A DNA stretch of 64,000 nt. Source: a virus. The position numbers and the translations under genes are program-made. Under the pieces are notes generated by a model, which saw nothing but the letters and a program-made list of their open reading frames with translations, was not told where the DNA came from and ran no database searches. The DNA lies in IMG/VR virus record IMGVR_UViG_3300020401_000002, positions 1-64,000 of that record. One strand, given 5' to 3'. Below, piece after piece: positions 17,201 through 24,528 of this stretch. Each line of letters starts with the position of its first letter. The stretch's first letter is position 1.

Positions 17201-17246
17201 TTTACAGGTTACAGGGAAAGTATCTTGGTCAGAATCTCAAGCCTAG
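11229..17246 (+). CDS. Giant tail/adhesin protein with cupredoxin domain, 2005 aa
   Basis: The protein is a chain of beta domains. Several share a phrase like aHGLTvGD (TTPHGLTVGDPLSVQG, AAHGFTSGTKLYIRN, EHNFLLGEKVKYD, EAHNLNVGDIVVIENAE), which I know from large structural proteins of marine phages. Residues about 380-610 are extraordinarily rich in Tyr, Trp and Asn. Residues about 880-990 form a cupredoxin-like domain with a full set of type-1 copper ligands: His919 (ATGHPFYLTT), Cys970, His973 and Met976 (YYFCGNHGNMNG). A receptor-binding or distal tail role is likely from size and position after a fibre gene. Copper binding is inferred from the ligands. No enzymatic active site is recognised. 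Confidence 0.75.
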   Translation: MAKKLLHSSKLQVDKANNLFVINDVIPLENILLITDVTANKVIYQFNSPTLGGTVVTDGQSSSTTLTVTHDMANDADIQETDSFQFFYDSAEVHIEPSETFVDPVSKFRVSNPENLIDTDFEYGLQSTKWETIQTVNNVPTLYASGGEVPIEGITSVSSLIGSRQIRVQVTTPHGLTVGDPLSVQGVSDYQSEGFFIVSGTPSALEFFYEIDVESSISGEISGSYTTIIPAKFFEGAQLNISNAEGVTTDEADQSVLTATTRAAHGFTSGTKLYIRNSIGPKELKITDPTATASDGRPFVDTVASFQIDNQVQDTNTTRGNATYNNTVAWDWEMTHTKYLSYTDIGSSNQITWAGHGLTDRACVLFNTPVAYGGINRDYNSNKSQYSYNYSFSYFSNAEPDETQNYSGTQVDTFKNLDNFGLYDGEVYYVKVIDDNTLELYEFGDESLSTVIPLTQPSSEFTLGLPRLGLIYEVARAGYNSNYGNSNDNWRWTRWNYEDAGLLTNSFNSGYTYSYDRYSYWAMSTYSPGWVDYNDEVTVTNIRLATSGLYYYYYYTRVGTPDNGQYTGNIGLYAWWYYGGREYYAWLNSVNNQPSHFYNGAGIRTRQYKNHYGWMYHKGDIQRMTSGQATQDWSGKDLVANEYGAGISEPNMIVAFQGATRGYRNGYYMSVGANDYYSDSLSAEGAYKNRIGVTRQMNEDVTLDSASNDGIFVIANNFGFSYGYERYGLNQQPVLFYGFANKLEQTRNTIYIAGHEIPDQQTVTVKIPDAEYNENLTLPNNNITGQTFIYADQYQITEQTQNFQATVIKISDNVIKLQTDDFPNNDDFIEFPDNYTISYNLENPFYNTLFIQDHKIIGIEEGTYTAEGNTEPNPGIWNVSFEPGNYIFSGLRISGTATDPDIVVYRGSTYNFVVNATGHPFYLTTTDASGYVSGTYAGEYLLGVTNSRTTSGTLSWTVDASAPNTMYYFCGNHGNMNGTIEVRDVGAAIGGLTDNTDYKVIRVNDSRVSLSSLASSTAQATTNNVGFANNSPQPATTIDCVTPFSPAVPTEVTIDAIEYRGDFSGRYEYLVLVFGDGDTYYIGNINGQDTDQFRKETSFVSKNITSLLAGGNTISVDLFPTSQINFAHGSMSNWYEIRFVMSGGVGSVVLSSTGSGEQKFSFDALAGAYDGIYEISGQQTSGSTFTMTSDIKIPKRPYTILNPNVDTTVNEITFPTEHNFLLGEKVKYDPHLDTSYHFSTDIASLDYYVYAIPVTDTKVAFATSETLAKENQRIPLATVAATGDDHLLRSESIIKARTGQGTVSLTQDSNEVVGNGTEFLKDFKRFDRVYIYNGTFNKEFTVSRVLTDNRLLLFENAGVTVTSNIYFHPTELILRPDGYGIHLPFDGGVNITAGTSPDSKIVRQTRKYFRYQSGKGIQNSFAINFNPPKIVRILIKADGTTAEIETQEAHNLNVGDIVVIENAEVTLGNNEFNGEFSVTTVVDAFKFRYTMANAPLQEKASGFPTYYLKNWNDSFVRAGMFDDQNGFFMQYDGRDLACVRRSSTLQLAGTANVTRNSQVVTGQQTSFTTQLTTGSHVVIRGQSYKVVEIRSDIAFTVQPPYRGVDATQVKITLTKDAVVKQNEWNLDRCDGTGPSGFDINVNRIQMAYADYSWYGAGKIRFGFKDRKGHVKYVHEFIHNNILDESYFRSGNLPGRYEIANGPSANAAPTLFHFGTSVIMDGTFDDDKAYLFTGNSKPFAFTNGNGDNISTTGDSTFELITLNGQRVFVYAFDMNTSSVGDLKVGMLLQHANLPEGTYLSQIKDLGGGTTKIYASHPSTSTLPNIAQNPVITAGSGIDIAEDTNNAVDLSRPIPLISVRLAPSVDSSLTGDIGEREIMNRMQLGLRQAGVTSNKDLEVFVVLNPQPSNLDFRNVDSPSLSQVIEFNSGDTYQGGTVILATKVSAGSTTIDLGELLELGNSILGGDSVFPTGPDILTIAVQPQDTAGINFTNPLQVTGKVSWSESQA

Positions 17247-17247
17247 T

Positions 17248-17475
17248 ATGAAGAATATAAGAAAGATTTCTATCGGAGCCAACTATAAGGATGCAATGCA
17301 TTATGTAGTTGGCAATGATGCTTTAGGAGGCAAGTATAAAATATATGAAATCTCACAAAGCACAACAGCAGATACTACTTATTCTGTTTGGATAATAAAT
17401 AAAGACAAAGAAGTAGTAAAATGGAAAGAGTTTAAAAACATTCCAATAACAATTGAATTTAATATAGATATATGA
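17248..17475 (+). CDS. Small phage protein, 75 aa
   Basis: MKNIRKISIGANYKDAMHYV begins a compact alpha/beta protein ending in ITIEFNIDI, with KEVVKWKEF in between. I recall proteins of this form (RKISIGxDYKxAMHYxVG...KEF) next to tail genes in aquatic phages, with no known function. It starts one base after the giant tail gene and overlaps the next gene by ATGA. Confidence 0.7.
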   Translation: MKNIRKISIGANYKDAMHYVVGNDALGGKYKIYEISQSTTADTTYSVWIINKDKEVVKWKEFKNIPITIEFNIDI

Positions 17476-18011
17476 AATCAAGATATCATGTCTTGGTCAA
17501 ACCTTTAGGTAATGAGTATAATAACATAGAAGTTGTAGGAGATAAAGAGCTCCTGGTAAATACATCGATAGAAGATGTAGACTATGTTAATAGGTTAGGC
17601 GAAGTTTTATACTCGCCAGATAAAGATTTACAAAAAGGTGATATAGTTGTGATACATCATAATGTATTTAGACTTTATTACGACATGAAGGGTGACAAGA
17701 GGAGAAGTAATGAATACTTTAGAGATAATATGTATTTAGTTCCTCCTGAAAAAATCTACATGTACAAAAGAAATAATAAGTGGAATGCGTATAAAGAATA
17801 TTGTTTTATCTCTCCTGTTGAATTTATACAAGATAGTACTCTACATAGAATTGACGAGAAAGAGGAAGAGCATGTGGGAGTTGTAAAATACTCAAATGCG
17901 TTTAAGCCAGGTGACAAAATAGGATTTTCTAAAAACAGTGAATATGAATTTACTATTGACAAAGAAAAACTATACAGAATGAGAAATAGAGATATTTGTA
18001 TTAAATTGTAG
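17472..18011 (+). CDS. Tandem GroES-like co-chaperonin domain protein, 179 aa
   Basis: Two segments read like GroES barrels. The first is YHVLVKPLG...RLGEVLYSPDKDLQKGDIVVI near residues 5-62. The second is HVGVVKYSNAFKPGDKIGFS followed by SEYEFTIDKEKLYRMRNRDI near 134-177. In GroES the order is leading strand, xGxV, xxGDxVxF, then IDGEEYLxxxExDI, and both halves follow it, the second more closely. The central part contains HHNVFRLYYDMKGDK. If correct, the phage has two different co-chaperonins, this one in the virion gene block. An alternative is a virion protein using the same fold. The match is by eye. Confidence 0.5.
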   Translation: MKSRYHVLVKPLGNEYNNIEVVGDKELLVNTSIEDVDYVNRLGEVLYSPDKDLQKGDIVVIHHNVFRLYYDMKGDKRRSNEYFRDNMYLVPPEKIYMYKRNNKWNAYKEYCFISPVEFIQDSTLHRIDEKEEEHVGVVKYSNAFKPGDKIGFSKNSEYEFTIDKEKLYRMRNRDICIKL

Positions 18012-18015
18012 GAAC

Positions 18016-18213
18016 ATGGCGAAAGACGAGATAAAGATCAAGTCAAATGGCTTGAGGAATGAATTAAAAGAGATACGGAAAAGTATTGACAAACTAACAA
18101 ACGCTTTGATTGAAATACATCTGGCACAAACAAACAAACACCATGAAACGGATATTATTAATGATTGTTGTGATGACGATGCTGAGTGTGAATGCAAAAG
18201 AATCATCCAGTAA
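18016..18213 (+). CDS. Small coiled-coil protein with acidic Cys-rich tail, 65 aa
   Basis: The N-terminal two thirds form a helix (NELKEIRKSIDKLTNALIEI) and the tail is acidic and Cys-rich (DCCDDDAECECK), with several His just before, so metal binding is possible. It opens a chain of four genes that each overlap the next by 71-80 bases, ending in the terminase. Unknown family. Confidence 0.55.
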   Translation: MAKDEIKIKSNGLRNELKEIRKSIDKLTNALIEIHLAQTNKHHETDIINDCCDDDAECECKRIIQ

Positions 18214-18367
18214 CGCAAGTTTAAATGCATACAATGAAATCAAGAAAAAATTAGAATCTAAAGAAATAACAATTAAAGAAGCACAAATATTGTGGATAAA
18301 GCACAGGAATCAACTAAGACAAACGAAACTATACTCAGAGTTATCTCGGCAGGAGAACGTGCAGTAG
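18143..18367 (+). CDS. Exported small protein with signal peptide, 74 aa, overlapping both neighbours
   Basis: An ATG at 18143, inside the previous gene but in the +1 frame, gives MKRILLMIVVMTMLSVNAKE: a Lys/Arg start, hydrophobic core and SVNA cleavage site typical of signal peptidase I. The mature part is a charged helix (NEIKKKLESKEITIKEAQIL). A signal peptide in this frame is unlikely by chance. The arrangement resembles nested Rz/Rz1 spanin genes, but there is no lipobox Cys, so a periplasmic protein is the better call. The frame is open further upstream to 18110. Confidence 0.55.
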   Translation: MKRILLMIVVMTMLSVNAKESSSNASLNAYNEIKKKLESKEITIKEAQILWIKHRNQLRQTKLYSELSRQENVQ

Positions 18368-18609
18368 AAGAGCTTATAAAGGTAGCAGAAGAAGAAATTA
18401 TTACTGACTCTCCAGATGATGATTTAGCTGCTGATAGATTAAAGAACGCTGCTGCTACAAAAAAACTTGCGATTTTTGATGCTTTCGAAATACTACAAAG
18501 AATAGAAAACGAAAGAGATAAACTTAATAATGAGGACGAGTCACAAGCAAATACAGGGAAAGATAAAGGATTCCAAAGCTTCGCAGAATCCAGAAGCAGA
18601 AAGTCTTGA
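18292..18609 (+). CDS. Terminase-associated protein, candidate small terminase subunit, 105 aa
   Basis: It starts with GTG at 18292 (VDKAQESTKT). It contains ILRVISAGERAVEELIKVAE, an acidic loop DSPDDDLAADRLKNAAATKK, and the helix IFDAFEILQRIENERDKL. Helical proteins of this kind directly before the large terminase are small-subunit candidates in other phages, where they bind packaging sites. No helix-turn-helix is obvious. It overlaps the previous gene by 76 bases and the terminase by 80 bases. Confidence 0.55.
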   Translation: MDKAQESTKTNETILRVISAGERAVEELIKVAEEEIITDSPDDDLAADRLKNAAATKKLAIFDAFEILQRIENERDKLNNEDESQANTGKDKGFQSFAESRSRKS

Positions 18610-20785
18610 CATCTGTAAATCAGTAGATTTAGTCATACCAAAAAAAACTAAATTTGCATACGGTTACAATCCTGAACTAGATATTGTTGTCATTTCTAAA
18701 GATGGCAATATAGGTGAAGTTGTGGAGATCCAGGGTTTAAAAATAGGTTTACCAAAAAAACCTAAAAAAATATATAAAAGAAGTGGTAAAAAATCTGATC
18801 AGTATTGGGAGGAGTTTGATTACCCCAAAGAATTAAGAAAAATATCTACAGTATTTCAATGGAACGAATATCCAACAACTTTCAAAAACAAATATGTAGA
18901 TTATATAGAAGAAGAATTTAACAGAAGAGATAATGGTTTTTGGTTTAAGAACAGAGGCTTGGATACTTATATTACTGGTTCTCATTACATGTACTTGCAG
19001 TGGACTAAAATTGACGTTGGGAAGCCAGAATACCGTGAAGCCAATAGAATTTTCTTTATTTTCTGGGAAGCTTGTAAGGCAGACTCAAGATCTTATGGTA
19101 TGTGCTATCTTAAAAACAGACGCTCAGGGTTTAGTTACATGTCTTCAGCAGAGACCGTGCATCAAGCCACAATTAGTTCTGACTCACGGTACGGATTGTT
19201 GTCCAAATCTGGAGCGGATGCAAAAAATATGTTCACAGATAAAATTGTCCCAATATCTAACAACTACCCCTTCTTCTTTAAACCCATCCAGGATGGAATG
19301 GACAAACCAAAATCGGAACTTGCTTACAGGGTTCCAGCATCAAAACTTACTAGAAAAAACATTGAGCAACACGACAGGGAATACCTTACAGGTCTCGATA
19401 CCACTATTGACTGGAAAAACACAGGAGACAACTCATATGATGGTCAAAAGTTGCAACTACTAGTTCATGACGAATCAGGTAAGTGGGAAAAACCAGACAA
19501 CATATTGAATAACTGGCGTGTAACAAAAACTTGTTTACGTCTAGGGAGAAGGATAGTTGGTAAATGCATGATGGGTTCTACCGTAAATGCTAGAGATAAA
19601 GGTGGTGAGAATTTTAAACAACTATATGATGATTCCAATGTAGCAGAACGTAATGCAAACGGTCAAACCAAAAGTGGCTTGTATAGTTTGTTTATACCTA
19701 TGGAATGGAATATGGAAGGGTTTATGGATATACATGGACACCCTGTATTTAATACACCAGAAAAAGCTGTCAAAGATATTGGTGGAGATTATATATTTCA
19801 AGGCGTTTTAGACTATTGGTCGAATGAAGCTGATGCTTTAAAAAATGATCCAGATGCTCTAAATGAATTTTATAGACAGTTTCCTAGAACAGAAAATCAT
19901 GCTTTTAGAGATGAAGCACAAAATAGTCTATTTAATCTTACAAGGATATACGATCAAATAGATCACAATGACACCTTAGAAGGACAGAGGGTTGTGCAAC
20001 GTGGAAGATTTTCATGGAAGAACGGAAAAAAAGATACAGAAGTAATATGGACACCAGACAATAGAGGACCTTTTTATGTAACCTGGATACCGCCTAGAGA
20101 TCTAAGAAATAACGTAAAAAAAGTAAACGGTTTGTTTTCTCCTGGCAATTCACATATAGGAGCGTTTGGTTGTGATTCATATGATATATCTGGTACTGTT
20201 GGCGGAGGTGGATCTAAAGGAGCTCTTCATGGTATAACTAAAGTTAACTTTGATGGTCCATCAAATGTTTTCTTTTTAGAATATATATCAAGACCACAAA
20301 CAGCAGAGTTGTTTTTTGAAGATGTATTAATGGCATTACGTTTTTATGGTATGCCTATATTGGTAGAAAACAACAAACCTAGATTATTATATTACTTAAA
20401 AAACAGAGGATACAGAAAGTTTTCTGTTTCAAGACCAGATAAAAATAAATATGATTTATCGAAAGCTGAAAGAGAGTTAGGAGGTATACCTTCTTCTCCT
20501 TCAGTCATTTCTATACATGCTGAGGCTATAGAGTCTTATATAAATGAGTGTGTAGGTTATCATGATGAGGGACCAGGACAAATGTTTTTTACAAGGACAT
20601 TATTAGACTGGGCAAACTATGATATACACAAGAGAACAAAGTTTGATGCAACAGTAAGTTCTGGACTGGCTATAATGGCTACACAGCGTTACGTTGTCAA
20701 ACCACCAAAAAAGAGTAACGAAATAAACATTACCTTTGCAAGGTATAATAACTCAGGATTAACTAGTTCTATTTTAAAGAGCTAG
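18530..20785 (+). CDS. terL: Terminase large subunit
   Basis: The 751-residue protein is a packaging motor. The ATPase half has a variant Walker A KNRRSGFS at 195-202 and a Walker B ending LLVHDESGKW near 311-320. The C-terminal nuclease half has an Asp in FGCDSYDISGT near 546 and a conserved ILVENNKPRLLYYL near 608. The Arg-rich P-loop without the usual GxGKS is typical of the terminases of crAss-like and other Bacteroidota phages as I remember them. It would cut concatemeric DNA and drive it through the portal encoded 10 bases downstream. No later ATG precedes the conserved region, so the start at 18530 is kept in spite of the 80-base overlap. Confidence 0.9.
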   Translation: MRTSHKQIQGKIKDSKASQNPEAESLDICKSVDLVIPKKTKFAYGYNPELDIVVISKDGNIGEVVEIQGLKIGLPKKPKKIYKRSGKKSDQYWEEFDYPKELRKISTVFQWNEYPTTFKNKYVDYIEEEFNRRDNGFWFKNRGLDTYITGSHYMYLQWTKIDVGKPEYREANRIFFIFWEACKADSRSYGMCYLKNRRSGFSYMSSAETVHQATISSDSRYGLLSKSGADAKNMFTDKIVPISNNYPFFFKPIQDGMDKPKSELAYRVPASKLTRKNIEQHDREYLTGLDTTIDWKNTGDNSYDGQKLQLLVHDESGKWEKPDNILNNWRVTKTCLRLGRRIVGKCMMGSTVNARDKGGENFKQLYDDSNVAERNANGQTKSGLYSLFIPMEWNMEGFMDIHGHPVFNTPEKAVKDIGGDYIFQGVLDYWSNEADALKNDPDALNEFYRQFPRTENHAFRDEAQNSLFNLTRIYDQIDHNDTLEGQRVVQRGRFSWKNGKKDTEVIWTPDNRGPFYVTWIPPRDLRNNVKKVNGLFSPGNSHIGAFGCDSYDISGTVGGGGSKGALHGITKVNFDGPSNVFFLEYISRPQTAELFFEDVLMALRFYGMPILVENNKPRLLYYLKNRGYRKFSVSRPDKNKYDLSKAERELGGIPSSPSVISIHAEAIESYINECVGYHDEGPGQMFFTRTLLDWANYDIHKRTKFDATVSSGLAIMATQRYVVKPPKKSNEINITFARYNNSGLTSSILKS

Positions 20786-20795
20786 AAGTATTGCT

Positions 20796-23219
20796 ATGAT
20801 GAACGGAAACTACAAGAAAGGAGCCATAGGATTGCCAAATACCTTAGCTAGTGATGGTGAAAAAGCATCAGAAGAATATGGGCTAAGAGTAGGAAGAGCA
20901 ATAGAAGAAGAATGGTTTAGAAAAGATACAGGATCATCAAGATTTATAAATAACCGAGACACTTACCATAGATTAAGACAATACTCTTTAGGAGAACAAT
21001 CTGTACAAAAATATAAAAACGAGTTAGCAATAAATGGCGACATATCTTACCTTAACCTGGATTGGACACCTGTCCCTATTATACCAAAATTTGTAGATGT
21101 TGTAGTTAATGGAATGTCTGACAGATTATACGACATCAAAGTAGATGCTATTGATCCTGTTTCATCTAATAAAAAAGCAGTTTACAAAAATCGTGTGCAA
21201 ACACAAATGAGGAACAGAGAAGACTTCCAGGAGATGGAAGAGATCTTAGGTTCAAAAATGTTTTCTGAAAACACCGACAATTTACCTGAATCATCAGATG
21301 AGTTAGATCTGCATATGATTACAGAATATAAAGACGATATAGAAATAGCTAACGAAAAGTCTATAGAGTCTGTATTAAAAACAAACAACTACGAACACAT
21401 TAAAAAAAGAGTTGATTATGATCAAGTAACTTTAGGAATATCAGCAGTCAAACATTCATTCAATAGAAATGAAGGCGTAAAAGTTGAATACGTTGATCCA
21501 GCTAATATGATTTGGAGTCCAACAGAAGATCCTAAGTTTGGAGATTGTTATTACTTTGGAGAGGTAAAAAACGTAAACATAACAGAATTAAAAAAAATAG
21601 ATCCATCTCTTACTCAATCAGAACTAGAAGAAATAGCTAAAATGTCATCAAAGGCTGACGTTTATCCAGGTGTTAGCGGAGGTTATAATACTGATAGTTT
21701 TGATAAAAATACCGCAACACTACTTTATTTCTGCTATAAGACTGATAAGAATATCGTATATAAAAAGAAAAAAAACTCATTCGGTACAGATAAAGTTTTA
21801 CAGAAAGACGATTCTTTTAATCCGCCTAAAACAGAACAAGCAAGATTTGAAAAACTTTCTAAAAAAATTGACGTATGGTACGAAGGTGTACTTGTTCTAA
21901 ACACAAATTATCTGCTGAAATGGGAGATGATGAAAAATATGGTAAGACCAAAGTCAGCAGTTCAAAAAGTATACGCACCGTATATTGTAAGTGCTCCAAA
22001 AATGTACAGAGGAAGAGTTGACTCTTTGGTAAAAAGAATGATACCCTTTGCTGATCAAATTCAGCTTACACATTTAAAACTACAACAGGTTACATCTAAA
22101 ATGATTCCTGATGGTGTGTACCTCGACATAGATGGTTTGTCTTCTATAAATCTAGGCAATGGAAATACATACAATCCACAAGAAGCTCTGAACTTATTTT
22201 TCCAAACAGGATCTGTTATTGGAAGAAGCATGACTGAAGAAGGTGAGTTTAATCATGGTAAAATACCAGTACAAGAACTTACGTCTAGTGGTGCTAATAG
22301 TAAAATATCTAGCTTAGTAAGTGTATATAATTACAATTTAGAAATGATTAGGTCTGTAACAGGTCTTAATGAAGCTAGAGATGGTAGTACTCCAGACTCT
22401 AAAAGTTTAGTTGGCGTACAAAAATTAGCTGCATTGAATTCTAACACAGCAACAAGACATGTATTACAATCAGGAGTATTTACAACACAAAGATTAGCTG
22501 AATGTGTTTCATATAGAATATCTGATATATTAGAATATTCAGACTTTACAGAAGACTTTATAAAGTCTGTTGGTAAATATAGCGTAGAGCTAATGCAAGA
22601 AATAAAAGATTTACACTTGCATGACTTCGGTATATTTATTGAATTACATCCAGATGAAGAAGAAAAACAAATATTAGAATCGAATATACAGGCATCACTT
22701 AGCCAAGGTAAAATCGATATTGATGATGCTATAGATGTAAGAAATGTAAAGAATGTTAAAATTGCATCACAATTACTAAAAGTAAGAAAGAAAAGGAAAG
22801 AGAAAAAAGATCAGCAGAGACAACAAGAAAATATGGCTGTCCAGGCTGAAGCACAAAATCAAGCATCAATGGCACTAGAAGCCAAGAAACAAGAAGGAGA
22901 TGCTAGACGTTTACAATTAGAAGCACAGCTTCTACAAATGAAAAATGAATTTGAATTAGCTCGTATGGATAAAGAAGCTCAATATAAAATTATGCTTCTT
23001 GAAAAACAAGGCGAGGTCAATAATAGAAAACAAAGTATTGATCTAGCAACACAAATGACTAAAGAAAATTTTAGAGAAGACAGAAAAGATAAGCGGACTG
23101 AAAAACAAGCAAGTCAGCAATCTAAGATGATTCAGCAAAGACAACAGGACTTAGATCCTATTGATTTTGATGGACAAGATGCTCTAGGTTCAGGAAAACA
23201 GGGACTTATGGGCTCGTAA
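20796..23219 (+). CDS. Portal protein
   Basis: The 807-residue protein follows the large terminase, as portals usually do. Its N-terminal part has YHRLRQYSLGEQSVQKYKN and LDWTPVPIIPKFVDVVVNGM, the core-wing pattern of podovirus portals. The part from about 660 to the end is a long Gln/Lys/Glu-rich coiled coil that would form the barrel or C-terminal extension, finishing in a Gln-rich tail. Twelve copies would form the DNA entry ring. No promoter lies between terminase and portal. A TTnGTAnnTTTG element follows directly after its stop. Confidence 0.88.
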   Translation: MMNGNYKKGAIGLPNTLASDGEKASEEYGLRVGRAIEEEWFRKDTGSSRFINNRDTYHRLRQYSLGEQSVQKYKNELAINGDISYLNLDWTPVPIIPKFVDVVVNGMSDRLYDIKVDAIDPVSSNKKAVYKNRVQTQMRNREDFQEMEEILGSKMFSENTDNLPESSDELDLHMITEYKDDIEIANEKSIESVLKTNNYEHIKKRVDYDQVTLGISAVKHSFNRNEGVKVEYVDPANMIWSPTEDPKFGDCYYFGEVKNVNITELKKIDPSLTQSELEEIAKMSSKADVYPGVSGGYNTDSFDKNTATLLYFCYKTDKNIVYKKKKNSFGTDKVLQKDDSFNPPKTEQARFEKLSKKIDVWYEGVLVLNTNYLLKWEMMKNMVRPKSAVQKVYAPYIVSAPKMYRGRVDSLVKRMIPFADQIQLTHLKLQQVTSKMIPDGVYLDIDGLSSINLGNGNTYNPQEALNLFFQTGSVIGRSMTEEGEFNHGKIPVQELTSSGANSKISSLVSVYNYNLEMIRSVTGLNEARDGSTPDSKSLVGVQKLAALNSNTATRHVLQSGVFTTQRLAECVSYRISDILEYSDFTEDFIKSVGKYSVELMQEIKDLHLHDFGIFIELHPDEEEKQILESNIQASLSQGKIDIDDAIDVRNVKNVKIASQLLKVRKKRKEKKDQQRQQENMAVQAEAQNQASMALEAKKQEGDARRLQLEAQLLQMKNEFELARMDKEAQYKIMLLEKQGEVNNRKQSIDLATQMTKENFREDRKDKRTEKQASQQSKMIQQRQQDLDPIDFDGQDALGSGKQGLMGS

Positions 23220-23223
23220 AGGT

Positions 23224-23235
23224 TTTGTACCTTTG
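23224..23235 (+). promoter_or_regulatory. Promoter element TTTGTACCTTTG of the capsid unit
   Basis: The extended motif TTnGTAnnTTTG is complete. It starts four bases after the portal stop and 26 bases before the ATG of the scaffold gene. The leader is A-rich (AATTAAATAAAATAAA), a good start context in Bacteroidota. It would give the capsid genes their own strong transcript. Confidence 0.55.
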
Positions 23236-23261
23236 TAACAAATTTAATTAAATAAAATAAA

Positions 23262-24497
23262 ATGGCAGAAGAAAACGATTTAGGTTGGAAGTTCACGCCT
23301 CTTGACGAAAATGGAGAACCAGTTAAGAAGGAAGAAGAACCAGCAAAAGAGGAGACGACTACAGAAGTAGATGCTTCTCAAGAAAAAAAGGAGGAAACTC
23401 CAGAAGTAAAAGAGAAGGAAGAAGTAGAACCAGGGACATCTAGAACTGGAACTGTGAATCCTGAAGATGAGAATATTGCTCAAGTTGAATCACAAGAACC
23501 TGAAAAGGATAGTGAGCCAAATGTTGAAGTTTCGACAGAGGAAGTAAAAGAGCAACAAAAAGAAATAGACGAACAACAAGTTCTTGCATATCTAAAAAAT
23601 AGGCATCAAAAAGAATTTAGTTCGTTGGAAGATGTTCTTTCAAATATTGAAAAACCGCAGTCTCAGGAATTATCTGAAGACATCCAGACGTACTTAAAGT
23701 TTAGGGAAGAAACTGGAAGGTCTATGCAGGATTTTATTCTTGCACAAAGAGACGTTTCTGCTCTTGATGATTCTGCTGCTTTATTCGAGTTCTACAAAGA
23801 AACGAAGCCACATTTATCTGCTGATGATATTAATTATTTAATTACAGAGAATTTTGGTTACGATGAAGAAGTTGATGAAGAGCGAGATATCAAAAAGAAA
23901 AAGATTGCGTACAAAGATGAGGTATATAAAGCAAAACAACATCTTACGGATCTTGCTAACAAATACAAGGTTCCGCTTGAGTCAAGTGGTAAGCCTTTGG
24001 AGGCAGATGCAAAAGAAGCTGTTGAGTTTTATGCCAAATATAAGGAGGATGCTAGTAATCAAGAAAAGCAATCTAAGCAACTTCAGGAAGTATTCAGACA
24101 GAAAACAGACAAACTATTTTCTGACGAATTCAAAGGTTTTGAATTTAATGTTGGAAAAAAGAAATTAATGTTTAAGTTGTCTAGTCCTAATGAAGTGAAA
24201 CAATCTCAGTCAGACATCAATAAGATGTTATCGAGATTTACTGATAAAGATTCTGGAGCTTTGAATGATGCATATCTATTTCATAAATCTGCGTTTGCTA
24301 TGACAAACCCAGACCTTATAGCTAAACTTGCTTACGAGCAAGGTATAGCCGATGCAACTAATAACATCGTTAAGGAGACAAAAAATTTAGATATGACAGT
24401 CAGGACTAATAAAGTAGAAGGTGAATCAGGCACAAGGTTTAAAGTATTAGATAGCGAAGGCGATTTTTCTGGTGGACTCAAAATTCGTAAAAAATAA
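23262..24497 (+). CDS. Probable scaffolding protein, 411 aa
   Basis: The first 110 residues are an acidic, disordered Glu/Lys/Pro/Gln stretch (PVKKEEEPAKEETTTEVDAS). The remainder is helical with coiled-coil potential. The C terminus is short and basic (GGLKIRKK). An acidic helical protein between portal and capsid gene is the usual place and form of a scaffold that guides shell assembly and is later lost. I see no protease motif. Confidence 0.7.
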   Translation: MAEENDLGWKFTPLDENGEPVKKEEEPAKEETTTEVDASQEKKEETPEVKEKEEVEPGTSRTGTVNPEDENIAQVESQEPEKDSEPNVEVSTEEVKEQQKEIDEQQVLAYLKNRHQKEFSSLEDVLSNIEKPQSQELSEDIQTYLKFREETGRSMQDFILAQRDVSALDDSAALFEFYKETKPHLSADDINYLITENFGYDEEVDEERDIKKKKIAYKDEVYKAKQHLTDLANKYKVPLESSGKPLEADAKEAVEFYAKYKEDASNQEKQSKQLQEVFRQKTDKLFSDEFKGFEFNVGKKKLMFKLSSPNEVKQSQSDINKMLSRFTDKDSGALNDAYLFHKSAFAMTNPDLIAKLAYEQGIADATNNIVKETKNLDMTVRTNKVEGESGTRFKVLDSEGDFSGGLKIRKK

Positions 24498-24528
24498 AAC
24501 TATTTAAAAACTTTAAAAATTTTACAAA

